Source: Burkholderiales bacterium UBA2647 (GTDB taxonomy: Bacteria; Pseudomonadota; Gammaproteobacteria; Burkholderiales; Burkholderiaceae_E). Taken from it: 29,497 bases of DNA. The position numbers and the translations under genes are program-made. The notes beneath the pieces are model-generated. The model made no database searches. It was given only the letters and a program-made list of their open reading frames with translations, and had not been told where the DNA came from. Below, one piece after another: positions 8,164-16,007 of the stretch; position 1 is the first letter of the stretch, and every line of letters starts with the position of its first letter. The DNA is taken from assembly GCA_002359635.1 (NCBI GenBank), contig DENJ01000048.1, forward strand, positions 1-29,497, read 5' to 3'.

Positions 8164-9408
8164 CTACTGCGGATACAAAACCTCGCCTGCAAAGCGGCAG
8201 CCAACTCGAATGCCAGGGTAGCGTTGTCGCATTGCTGCGCAATGGCGCTTTGCTTGTGCTTTGGTATAGAACATCGCATCAAAGCCGCTCACAAGCTGTT
8301 CGTTAAAGGTCAAGTCATAGCCGAGGCCGTGAACATTGGGTATGGTGCCCAGATAAGTGTGCATAGCCGGAAGCACACAGGCATGCGATTGGTCTTGCAG
8401 CGCCTTGATTTCCTGTGCGTGGGCGAAGATGCGAGGGTTAAGCAAGAGGCTGATGCGCTCAGCCTCGGTCAGTATTCCTGGGTTGACCGTGACATCCGTC
8501 CCGCGACTTCGGTGTTTCGGGTTGTATGACATGAGGGATTCACTTTCGCTCATGTTTTCGCCTGCGCAGTTCACATGGGTAAGGCCAAAAGCGTGTCCAA
8601 GTTCATGAACCAGCGTACCGTAAATACCCTGGCGTAAGCGCCTGTACTCAATGACAACCAAGCCACCACCGCCATTCACGCCGCCATTAAAGTTGCGTCC
8701 ACCCGCACCCCATTGCGGTCGATAAAGCTGCATATTCGGATTAACAAGTATAAAAACGAAAACGCTAGATTCAAGATAACGATTGCTTCCTCTCGCCTCA
8801 AAGATTTCCTTAAGCATGGCGTGTTCAAAGTCTGGGGCGCTATCGCGTGCTTGATCCTGGGGCTTGTCATTTGCGTTTCGTTGATGTTGTTCTGCGATGT
8901 TTCTGATTGCCGATTCCTCGTATTGTCCCTGATGGATCAGGGCATCAGCGAGTTCAAAAGACGAAACATCAGGCCCGAGCAAGCGCTTGAAGTGATCTCG
9001 AGCATGTTCAAGGTAATGTTTGATCAACAGACGATCCTGATCATTGGGCAGACCGCTATTTTTTTGATCTTTGAATACATAGAAAACAGGTCTGATGACA
9101 ATCTGTGGCCCTTCAATGGCAGGACTTGTGACCTTTCCGTATTCACAAACTTTAGGCAAATGTCGCAGTGGATCGATAAAGTGACGATTCGAACATTCGA
9201 TACGATCGGTCGCTACCGCATGGCTCCAAGCGTTATCTTTGCCATATCGAACGACGCGAGTACCCTCAAAACGGCACAGGCCACCCTGGATGGCGCAGGG
9301 TGTCCACTGACTGCTTTCCAGGTCAGAGAATTGAAAGCCCTTGGCCGCACCTGTGGCAAGCAGGAGCAGTAAACCGAACAGCCTGATGCATTGGCCTGGG
9401 CTTACCAA
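8164..9408 (-). CDS. Secreted metzincin-type zinc metalloprotease
   Basis: A 414-residue secreted protein. After a signal peptide (about 1-24) comes a region with Cys38, Cys45, Cys72 and Cys88 in the pattern WTPCAIQGGLC...VRYG...CSN...KVCEY, which resembles small carbohydrate-associated modules of bacterial exoproteins. The catalytic domain holds the full metzincin zinc signature HELGHAFGLTH (268-278) and a Met-turn LMSY (Met293). A glycine-rich stretch (NGGVNGGGG) precedes the zinc helix. No propeptide switch is obvious. The start is a TTG that overlaps the end of the upstream SDR gene by seven bases; there is no in-frame ATG that keeps the signal peptide. Substrate unknown; processing of an extracellular protein is likely. 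It converges on the thioredoxin-like gene. Confidence 0.85.
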   Translation of the reverse strand: MVSPGQCIRLFGLLLLLATGAAKGFQFSDLESSQWTPCAIQGGLCRFEGTRVVRYGKDNAWSHAVATDRIECSNRHFIDPLRHLPKVCEYGKVTSPAIEGPQIVIRPVFYVFKDQKNSGLPNDQDRLLIKHYLEHARDHFKRLLGPDVSSFELADALIHQGQYEESAIRNIAEQHQRNANDKPQDQARDSAPDFEHAMLKEIFEARGSNRYLESSVFVFILVNPNMQLYRPQWGAGGRNFNGGVNGGGGLVVIEYRRLRQGIYGTLVHELGHAFGLTHVNCAGENMSESESLMSYNPKHRSRGTDVTVNPGILTEAERISLLLNPRIFAHAQEIKALQDQSHACVLPAMHTYLGTIPNVHGLGYDLTFNEQLVSGFDAMFYTKAQAKRHCAAMRQRYPGIRVGCRFAGEVLYPQ

Positions 9409-10100
9409 GGAATTGATTCGCCGCGAAAATCGATGAATTGCGCACCTGCTTGAGCCTGCAGTTTTTCAAGGGCGAGCAAACTGTTTTGTACTGATTCGTC
9501 TGCAGACAAAACCGTTGGCATGGATTGTACAAAGTCCATCGACAAGCGGGAGCGGACCGTGCCGGGTTGAAGCGCGATGACTTGCGCCTGCGGGTTTGTG
9601 CGCTGCCATTCAAGGGCTGTACATTGAAGCATCATGTTCAGCGCTGCTTTTGAAGCGCGATAGCCATACCAACCACCCTTTTGATTATCGCTGATGCTAC
9701 CGACACGTGCAGATAGTTTGATGTAGAGCATGGGTCCGCGTTGCTTCAGCAAAGGCATCAATGCGCGGATCAGCAAGATAGGACCGATCGCGTTCACATC
9801 CATCGCAAGCCTGAGCTGTGCTGGCTCGAGAGCTCGAAGTGATTTTTCAGGGCCTCGTCCCAAAAAACTGAGTGCACCGCTTGCATCCACCACGAGGCTT
9901 AAAGCATCGGGCGGCTTCAGACTTTGGGCGATATCGGCAAAGGCATCTGGGCTGCCGAGCTCAAAGCCTGGATGGCTCTTACGGGATAACTCAGTCAAGC
10001 TCTGGCATCGAGGATCGAGCTGAAGATGTTTGCTAAAAGCGCTCCCCAAGGCTCCGGTAGCCCCGATGACAAGCGCATGAAAATCGTTTGGAATCAGCAT
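9402..10100 (-). CDS. Short-chain dehydrogenase/reductase
   Basis: A 232-residue cytoplasmic NAD(P)-dependent short-chain dehydrogenase. The cofactor motif GATGALG (about 13-19), a Ser in KLSARVGS and the catalytic YRASK are all present, followed by the PGTV segment after the active site. The length fits the classical or C-factor-like group. It is divergent from the DUF393-Coq7 fusion gene and overlaps the start of the metzincin gene by seven bases on the same strand, so the two are probably one transcript although their functions look unrelated. Substrate unknown. Confidence 0.9.
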   Translation of the reverse strand: MLIPNDFHALVIGATGALGSAFSKHLQLDPRCQSLTELSRKSHPGFELGSPDAFADIAQSLKPPDALSLVVDASGALSFLGRGPEKSLRALEPAQLRLAMDVNAIGPILLIRALMPLLKQRGPMLYIKLSARVGSISDNQKGGWYGYRASKAALNMMLQCTALEWQRTNPQAQVIALQPGTVRSRLSMDFVQSMPTVLSADESVQNSLLALEKLQAQAGAQFIDFRGESIPW

Positions 10101-10166
10101 TGGATTCCCCTACGGTGAAGATTGCTTGCGGCAAGCCGGTTGCAAAGCACCTATCATAGACAAATC

Positions 10167-11153
10167 ATGAAAGTCTTTTTTGACGGCTCCTGTCCGCTTT
10201 GTGTTCGCGAAGTGGCTTTTTACCGGCGCAACGCACCGCAAGATATTGTTTGGCACGATTTATCGCTTGCTGCGCTTGAGATCCCAAAAGGGTCTATGGC
10301 TTATCAACCCGATCGCAAACGCTTGCTAGAACGATTCCATATTTATAGCGACGATGGTCAATGGTTTCATGGTGCGCCAGCCTTTGTTCGGCTCTGGAGC
10401 AGGCTTGCGCCGCTATGGCGAACGTTGGCCTTAATCGGACGACTTCCCGGCGGCTTGTGGATGATGGACGCGGTATATGCTTTGTTTTTGCGAATTCGGC
10501 CCCTCATGCAAAGCTGGGCGCCCCATTTCTTGCGGCCTCACTGGCTGCCCGCAACGATGATTGCAGCCATTCGCTCAGATCATGCTGGTGAAACCGGCGC
10601 AGTATGGATTTATCGCAGCATGCGATGGTTTACTCGAGATCGGGATTTGCAAGCCATGTTGGAAGCGCACAGGCAACAGGAGCAGATCCATCTTGATGCC
10701 ATGAATCGTATGTTGCCCTGGCGCTTCCGCAGTCTGCTCTTACCGCTTTGGGTCATTGCAGGTATTGTGACTGGCAGTGTTCCTGCACTGCTTGGCCGGC
10801 GATGGACACTGGCTACGATTGCAGCCGTCGAGCGCTTCGTGGATGTTCATTACCTGGAGCAAATTGAGTTCTTGCGAGCCGATGCGGTCAAGTCAGCAGT
10901 CGACGCCACTCACCATAGCGCATGTCTGAGCACGAGCCGATGTGGCTTGCAGGCGGCTGAGGTTTCGCATGTTTTTGGCCATTATCCTGATCTCTTGGCC
11001 ATGCTTGAAGCTTTTCGGCAAGATGAGCTTGATCACCGCAACGAGGCGCTCGAGGGTTTGGGCAACGAGGCGCCAGGCAGCATGTTGCAAGTATGGTGTT
11101 CAATGGTTGGTCAAGGTTCGGCGATTGCGGTACGTCTCGCTAAGTTGATTTGA
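10167..11153 (+). CDS. DUF393 thiol protein fused to Coq7-type diiron hydroxylase
   Basis: A 328-residue two-domain protein. Residues 1-125 match DUF393 (DCC family): it opens MKVFFDGSCPLC with Cys9 and Cys12 in a thioredoxin-like redox position. Residues about 130-328 match Coq7/demethoxyubiquinone hydroxylase, with all six diiron ligands visible: Glu142 (HAGE), Glu172 and His175 (EQIH), Glu222 (VERF), Glu287 and His290 (DELDH). Coq7 hydroxylates 2-polyprenyl-3-methyl-6-methoxybenzoquinone at the membrane in ubiquinone synthesis. A stand-alone Coq7 is about 200 residues, so the fusion is real and there is no stop between the parts. I chose the ATG at 10167; the frame is open to a TTG at 10122, which adds 15 residues without conserved content. 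The methyltransferase gene follows after 15 bp. Confidence 0.85.
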   Translation: MKVFFDGSCPLCVREVAFYRRNAPQDIVWHDLSLAALEIPKGSMAYQPDRKRLLERFHIYSDDGQWFHGAPAFVRLWSRLAPLWRTLALIGRLPGGLWMMDAVYALFLRIRPLMQSWAPHFLRPHWLPATMIAAIRSDHAGETGAVWIYRSMRWFTRDRDLQAMLEAHRQQEQIHLDAMNRMLPWRFRSLLLPLWVIAGIVTGSVPALLGRRWTLATIAAVERFVDVHYLEQIEFLRADAVKSAVDATHHSACLSTSRCGLQAAEVSHVFGHYPDLLAMLEAFRQDELDHRNEALEGLGNEAPGSMLQVWCSMVGQGSAIAVRLAKLI

Positions 11154-11168
11154 TCACGACGGGTTGCT

Positions 11169-12098
11169 TTGCCATACAGCACACGGACCACGCAATTGTC
11201 TGAATACGATAGGCGAAGCGTTTTTCGATCTTACAAACGACGAAGCTTTCTTCGAGGTGCGGGATCGCTCATCTCGGCTTGGGCCCTCGGGTCATGCAGC
11301 AGCGCCAATTATGGCGACGATCAATATCGCTTGCAGCTGGCCACGGCGGGCAAAGACGTGATGTGGATGCCCTCGAGCCGCGCGATTTCGATGGCCATGC
11401 TTCATGCTGCGAAAACGCTTGCCACCGATCTGGTGTATGACCTTGGGTCGGGTGACGGCATCATCCCTATTCTCGCAGCCCAGCACTTCGGGGCGAGGGC
11501 CGTGGGTATCGAATATAACGGTGAGCTTGTTGAACTATCCAGGCGCAATGCGATTCGGGCTGGCGTTGCCGATCGGATAAGCTTCAGGCAGGCGGACCTG
11601 TTTCAGGTCGATTTTTCAGAGGCTACTGTGGTGACTTTGTATTTGGGTGAAGCGCTCAATGCGAAGTTGTTACCCCGACTGGAAAAGTTAAGGCCTGGGA
11701 CAAGAGTGGTATCCAACCGCTTTGATCTTGGCTCTTGGCGTCCCGATCAGATGATTACCGAGGTTCCCAATGAGCTTGCGATGTTGTGGGTTGTGCCGGC
11801 GGGCTTGCAAGGGCGCTGGCGCGTTCCTGCCGTGCTTGATCTAGAGAGCGATACGGTCAGTATCGTGCAGTCCCATCAGATGATCAGCGTTCAAATTAAT
11901 CGCCGCGGCATCAACTATGTACTGGGTGAGGGCCGAATCCTTGGCAATGAGGTAGACCTTGAACTGCAGCGAGCCGATCAGCAGGCGCCCACGCGGCTAA
12001 AAGGAAGGCTCACGCAGGGTGGCAAAACCATTCGTTTTGCGATGAGGCAGCGTGATCCTTCGAATAAAACTCAGGACATTTCATTTGAGCGACTTTGA
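11169..12098 (+). CDS. SAM-dependent methyltransferase with apparent Tat/lipoprotein signal
   Basis: A 309-residue protein. The N-terminus carries a twin-arginine motif (KRRSFLRG, Arg24-Arg25), a hydrophobic stretch and a lipobox-like LGSC with Cys43. The body is a class I methyltransferase: motif I YDLGSGDGIIPI (about 90-101), the acidic end of strand 2 in GIEYN, and VVTLYLGEALN, resembling the FAM173/lysine-methyltransferase group. A long C-terminal region (about 210-309) is not recognised. S-adenosylmethionine is not known to be available outside the cytoplasm, so either the signal is not used, the start is wrong, or the protein is unusual. No Met codon precedes residue 65, so the start is a TTG (11169, or 11196) without a clear ribosome-binding site. 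It is 15 bp after the Coq7 fusion, so quinone methylation is one possible job. Confidence 0.75.
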   Translation: MPYSTRTTQLSEYDRRSVFRSYKRRSFLRGAGSLISAWALGSCSSANYGDDQYRLQLATAGKDVMWMPSSRAISMAMLHAAKTLATDLVYDLGSGDGIIPILAAQHFGARAVGIEYNGELVELSRRNAIRAGVADRISFRQADLFQVDFSEATVVTLYLGEALNAKLLPRLEKLRPGTRVVSNRFDLGSWRPDQMITEVPNELAMLWVVPAGLQGRWRVPAVLDLESDTVSIVQSHQMISVQINRRGINYVLGEGRILGNEVDLELQRADQQAPTRLKGRLTQGGKTIRFAMRQRDPSNKTQDISFERL

Positions 12099-12110
12099 GG
12101 GCCGCGAATT

Positions 12111-12142
12111 CTAGAACCATGCAAAGCCATGGCAGCTTCTAG
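12111..12142. terminator. Two-part hairpin between convergent genes
   Basis: CTAGAA (12111-12116) pairs with TTCTAG (12137-12142), and just inside CCATG (12117-12121) pairs with CATGG (12128-12132), with a bulge of CAGC on the 3' side. It sits between the convergent methyltransferase and VOC genes, where a bidirectional terminator is expected. There is no T tract, so the call is tentative. Confidence 0.35.
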
Positions 12143-12149
12143 GCTCAGT

Positions 12150-12536
12150 CTAATTGCTGAGTTCGCGTAACTGCAGCACATTGCCTTCCGGATCACAGAC
12201 ATCGAGTGCCCTATAACCCGCCCCCTGCCAAACCTCACCACAGACGCGTCCCCCGCAAAACTCGGTGGTCCACCGGGCATCAAGTAAGCGAGTAACCTTG
12301 AACCATGGCTTAATGGCTTGCTCCTCACGTGGTACCGGTGGGGACTGGATGCGGATGTCTTTGGCATATTCGGCAGGTATGGCGTGGATAACAAGCTGTC
12401 CATCGTCCCAGGACAAGACCTGATGCTTGGCGTCAGCATGAATGATCTTCGCCAGCAAAAGCCTGGCATAAAAACGAGAGACGGTGTGAAGTTCTAAAGC
12501 GTAGATCACTAATCCGGTAGGCGGTATCGTCGACAT
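12150..12536 (-). CDS. VOC (glyoxalase/bleomycin-resistance-like) family protein
   Basis: A small protein of about 128 residues with the beta-alpha-beta-beta-beta layout of the vicinal oxygen chelate superfamily. Typical segments are LVIYALELHTVSRFYARLL at the start, LVIHAIPAEY in the middle and VCDPEGNVLQLREL at the end, where the last Glu is usually a metal ligand. The frame is open to 12608, but the ATG at 12536 gives the usual length. No clear Shine-Dalgarno sequence precedes it. The gene is divergent from the enolase-superfamily gene. Members bind a metal and act as lyases, dioxygenases or binding proteins; which one cannot be told here. Confidence 0.75.
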   Translation of the reverse strand: MSTIPPTGLVIYALELHTVSRFYARLLLAKIIHADAKHQVLSWDDGQLVIHAIPAEYAKDIRIQSPPVPREEQAIKPWFKVTRLLDARWTTEFCGGRVCGEVWQGAGYRALDVCDPEGNVLQLRELSN

Positions 12537-12673
12537 GGGGCGAGTTTGAATGGGTTGTTTGTTCCATCTTATTGCAAAAGCGCTCAGCGATGCTCCAAGG
12601 ACTATCAACTTCTAAACGTAATTGTGCAAGAGTGAGACCTGATGATCCACGAATTCAGCAAAGGGGTTCGCTC

Positions 12674-13888
12674 ATGAAAAGCACAAGCATCGTCAGTCTT
12701 GAAACGCTCTCATGCGGTGCAGGTTGGCGCAATTACTATTTTGTGAAGCTTCTCACCGATGAGGGCGTTGTGGGGTGGAGCGAATTCGATGAGGGATTTG
12801 GCTCCCCGGGCGTTGGCGCAGTAATTGAGCAGCTGAGCCCTCGTGTTCTTGGCCAGTCGGTCATGCAGCATGAGCGAATCCGAGAGGATCTCTTTGCGGC
12901 CACCCGTCCGGGTGCCGGTGGTGTTGTTGGTCAGGCCCTCGGAGCCATCGAAAATGCATTGCTCGATGCCAAGGCGAAGACGCTGAGCCTGCCTTGTTAT
13001 GAACTCCTCGGAGGCAAGATTCGCGATCGATTACCGGTTTATTGGTCGCATTTTGTGACTTGGCGAGCAGGACGAATACCCCACTATCAACCCGAGATCA
13101 AAGATCAATCAGGCGTTCGCGCCATAGCCCAAGAGGCTGTCGAGCGAGGGTTTTCTGCGGTGAAGACCAACATCTGGCGCTACGAGCAGGGTGGCATCGT
13201 AGGATGGGCGCCTGGGTTTGGTAATCCTTTTGCGCCACCACTGAATGTTGAGAAGAAAATCTTGAACGGTTTGCGTGAGCACTTAGCGACGATCAGGGAT
13301 GCGGCGGGACCTGATCTGGAGATCTTGCTTGATTTGAATTTCAATGCAAAAACCGAAGGCTATTTGAAGATTTTGCGCGCGATCGCTGACCAGGATCTCT
13401 TTTGGGTGGAAATCGATAGCCGCGATCCCGACGCACTTGCATTGATTCGCGCGCGCAGTCCCCATCCGATCGCATCCTGTGAAACCCTGATCGGCGTTCA
13501 GCAGTTTTTGCCCTTTTTTCGGCGCCAGGCGATCGATGTGGCCATTATTGATACACCCTGGAACGGTGTTTGGCAGTCGATGAAAATTGCGGCTGTTGCC
13601 GACGCGCATGAGGTCAATGTTGCCTGCCATAACTTTTATGGCCATTTATGTACCATGATGAACGCGCATTTTTGTGCAGCGGTGCCGAACCTGCGCATCA
13701 TGGAAGTGGACATTGATCGTATCGCCTTGGATAGCACCTTGTTTACTCATCAGCCAGCGTACAAAGATGGTCATTTGCTCATGCCCGAACGTCCCGGTTG
13801 GGGAACCGAACCAATTGAAGAAGTCATCCGTGAACATCCGCCGATCAAGGGCCATGGGCTGATGGGGCGAAGTCGAACTCAAACCTAG
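12674..13888 (+). CDS. Mandelate racemase/muconate lactonizing enzyme family protein
   Basis: A 404-residue enolase-superfamily enzyme. The capping domain occupies about 1-125 and the barrel the rest. The superfamily metal ligands are seen as Asp220 (LLDLNFN), Glu246 (FWVEID) and Glu270 (SCETL); candidate acid/base residues are Lys164 (AVKTN) and His319 (ACHNFYGH). The reaction should be abstraction of a proton alpha to a carboxylate, giving racemisation, dehydration or cycloisomerisation; acid-sugar dehydratase is a reasonable guess. AAGGGG lies seven bases before the ATG at 12674, which fixes the start within a longer open frame. The GMC dehydrogenase follows after only 17 bp, so the two probably act in one catabolic pathway. 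Confidence 0.88.
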   Translation: MKSTSIVSLETLSCGAGWRNYYFVKLLTDEGVVGWSEFDEGFGSPGVGAVIEQLSPRVLGQSVMQHERIREDLFAATRPGAGGVVGQALGAIENALLDAKAKTLSLPCYELLGGKIRDRLPVYWSHFVTWRAGRIPHYQPEIKDQSGVRAIAQEAVERGFSAVKTNIWRYEQGGIVGWAPGFGNPFAPPLNVEKKILNGLREHLATIRDAAGPDLEILLDLNFNAKTEGYLKILRAIADQDLFWVEIDSRDPDALALIRARSPHPIASCETLIGVQQFLPFFRRQAIDVAIIDTPWNGVWQSMKIAAVADAHEVNVACHNFYGHLCTMMNAHFCAAVPNLRIMEVDIDRIALDSTLFTHQPAYKDGHLLMPERPGWGTEPIEEVIREHPPIKGHGLMGRSRTQT

Positions 13889-13905
13889 ATGAAAGTTTTG
13901 AGCAA

Positions 13906-15504
13906 GTGGAACCGGTTGACGTACTGATTGTTGGAGCGGGTGCTTCCGGCGCTGCGGTGGCCTGGAGTCTTGCCGAAACCCGCATGCGAATCCTGTGCCT
14001 TGAGCAGGGTGACTGGGTGCGGCCTGGCGATTTTCCAAGTAACGGCCGCAACTGGGAAGAGCGCCAGTACGGGGATTTCAGCATCAGTCCAAACCGGAGA
14101 TGCTTGGCGACTGACTACCCGATTCAAGAGGATGACTCGCCGATAAAAGTAGCAAACTATAACGCTGTGGGCGGTGGAACGATTCTTTATGCAGCACACT
14201 TCCCAAGGATGCATCCCTCCGATTTTCGTGTCAAAACCCTTGATGGCGTAGCTGATGATTGGCCGATTTCATATAAGACGCTAGAACCTTATTACGAACT
14301 CAACGATAGGATGATGGGTGTCGCTAGTTTAAGCGGTGACCCTGCGTATCCACCCAAAGCGTCGGTTCTACCCCCCTTATCAATGGGCAAAACGGGGCGA
14401 CTCTTTGCTAAGGCGATGAATCGGTTAGGTTGGCATTGGTGGCCTTCTGATGCAGCAATCGCGACGGAAAACTATGATGGCAGAGCAGCCTGCATTCACT
14501 TAGGTCATTGTATTGCGGGCTGTTCTCAGGGCGCAAAAGCCAGCACCGACATTACCTATTGGCCCCATGCTTTGAGAAAGCGCGTTTCGCTACGAACCCG
14601 TTGCCGCGTGCGAGAGATTTGCTCCAATAAAGAAGGGATGGCCACGGGCGTTGTTTATTATGACGAATCGGGTAAGGAACAGTTTCAAGCTGCGGAAATC
14701 GTCATCATGGCCTGTAACGGCATTGGCACACCGCGTTTGCTCTTGAATTCGATCTCTAACAGATTTCCACAGGGGCTTGCGAACTCAAGCGGTCTGATCG
14801 GCAAGCGATTGATGTTTCATCCCTATGCGCTTGCCAGAGCATACTTCGCTGAGCCCTTAGATGGCTATCGAGGCTCTCATATCGTCGCCTGGAGCCAAGA
14901 GTTCTACGAAACAGACCGTTCTCGTGGTTTTGTTCGCGGCTTTACCTGGCAATTTGGTAGAGGCCAAGGCCCGGTTCAGACTGCTATGTCCGGCATGGGC
15001 TGGGGCAGGATACCCTGGGGTAGCGGTCACCATGAGGCTTTCAGGCGCATTTTTGACCGTTCTGCGGGCATGCTTGCGATCTGCGAGGATTTGCCTGAGT
15101 TGCATAACAGGGTCGAACTTGATCCCCACTTAAAGGACACTCACGGCATACCGGCACCAAGGATTCATTATCGCTTGAGCGAAAACAGTAAACGGATGCT
15201 TGACTTCGCGCAAAGCAAGGCAACAGAAATCTTGAAGCTTGCAGGCGCTCAAGATATTGTGACCGAGTCGCCACTCAGCTACGCTGGTTGGCATTTGATG
15301 GGTACCGCTCGCATGGGAGAGGACCCGCGAGGATCGGTCGTTAATCCCTGGGGTCGTGCACATGATGTTAAAAATCTATTCATTGTCGATGCTAGTGTTT
15401 TTGTAACATCTGGTGGGGTGAATCCGACGGCCACAATACAGGCTATAGCGCTCTACATCGCTGATCAGATCAAGCAGCGGCTCGCTAATCTTTTTGATGA
15501 TTAA
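13906..15504 (+). CDS. GMC-family FAD-dependent oxidoreductase (dehydrogenase subunit)
   Basis: A 532-residue flavoprotein. The FAD motif GAGASG is at 10-15, the active-site His in GWHLMGTARMG, and the C-terminal GGVNPTATIQAIALYIAD carries the second conserved catalytic Asn. Cys196, Cys202 and Cys206 lie in a Cys-rich turn before GAKASTDITYW, as in the gluconate- and FAD-glucose-dehydrogenase alpha subunits that hold an iron-sulfur cluster. These enzymes oxidise a sugar, sugar acid or alcohol and pass electrons to a quinone or cytochrome. The start is taken as the GTG at 13906, just before the FAD strand; an ATG at 13889 is out of frame. The small subunit follows after 23 bp. No signal peptide is seen, so export would depend on a partner. 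Confidence 0.88.
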   Translation: MEPVDVLIVGAGASGAAVAWSLAETRMRILCLEQGDWVRPGDFPSNGRNWEERQYGDFSISPNRRCLATDYPIQEDDSPIKVANYNAVGGGTILYAAHFPRMHPSDFRVKTLDGVADDWPISYKTLEPYYELNDRMMGVASLSGDPAYPPKASVLPPLSMGKTGRLFAKAMNRLGWHWWPSDAAIATENYDGRAACIHLGHCIAGCSQGAKASTDITYWPHALRKRVSLRTRCRVREICSNKEGMATGVVYYDESGKEQFQAAEIVIMACNGIGTPRLLLNSISNRFPQGLANSSGLIGKRLMFHPYALARAYFAEPLDGYRGSHIVAWSQEFYETDRSRGFVRGFTWQFGRGQGPVQTAMSGMGWGRIPWGSGHHEAFRRIFDRSAGMLAICEDLPELHNRVELDPHLKDTHGIPAPRIHYRLSENSKRMLDFAQSKATEILKLAGAQDIVTESPLSYAGWHLMGTARMGEDPRGSVVNPWGRAHDVKNLFIVDASVFVTSGGVNPTATIQAIALYIADQIKQRLANLFDD

Positions 15505-15527
15505 GCGAAGCGATTCTTTCGACTCTT

Positions 15528-16007
15528 ATGCGCTGGTCTGACATGTCAGTCCGACCCGATCCTTCTTCGCAACTTACAAACGAAGAGCAAGCACTGCTGA
15601 GAGAAATTGCGGGATTGATGATTCCTGCCAGTGAAACCTTCTCTATACCAGGCGCAGACGACCCGTTGATCCACGCAGACATCCTCGCTTCAATAGGGCG
15701 CGACCTTGGTGCGGTGCGTGACGCGCTCACATTGATTCAGGACTTGAACCCAAAGAATGCAGCTTCAGTGCACGGCTTACTACAGTCTGCAAGACCGGAT
15801 CTTTGCGCCAGTTTGATCAGCGTCATCACGCGTTGCTACTACCGCGATGACCGCGTCATGACGTCGATTGGTATGGCGCCGCGTTCACCATACCCGCAAG
15901 GCTTTACGATTGAACCCAGCGATTTCGATTTGCTTGAGGCGGTCAAAGCGGGAGGAAGACGTTATCGGTTGCTGCCAGAAGATGAAGAGAAATCCAAACC
16001 AGGGTAG
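15528..16007 (+). CDS. Gluconate 2-dehydrogenase subunit 3-like protein
   Basis: A 159-residue protein resembling the small (gamma, subunit 3) component of gluconate dehydrogenase and FAD-glucose dehydrogenase. It shows the typical LTNEEQALLREIAGLMIP opening, the IPGADD segment and the C-terminal CYYRDDRVMTSIGMAPRSPYPQGF. In the well-studied enzymes this subunit carries the Tat signal that exports the flavoprotein; here I see no twin-arginine signal, whether translation begins at the ATG at 15528 or at 15543. The complex may therefore work in the cytoplasm, or use another route. It directly follows the GMC gene. Its 3' end overlaps the convergent monooxygenase gene by 46 bp. Confidence 0.82.
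   Translation: MRWSDMSVRPDPSSQLTNEEQALLREIAGLMIPASETFSIPGADDPLIHADILASIGRDLGAVRDALTLIQDLNPKNAASVHGLLQSARPDLCASLISVITRCYYRDDRVMTSIGMAPRSPYPQGFTIEPSDFDLLEAVKAGGRRYRLLPEDEEKSKPG

Noticed and set aside
8143..8529. A plus-strand 128-residue frame after the thioredoxin-like gene
   Set aside because: It is antisense to the metzincin C-terminus, has no ribosome-binding site and no recognisable feature.
8713..9372. A 219-residue plus-strand open frame with a hydrophobic stretch
   Set aside because: It lies fully opposite the metzincin gene, whose protease motifs and signal peptide are clear; the plus-strand translation has no recognisable domain.
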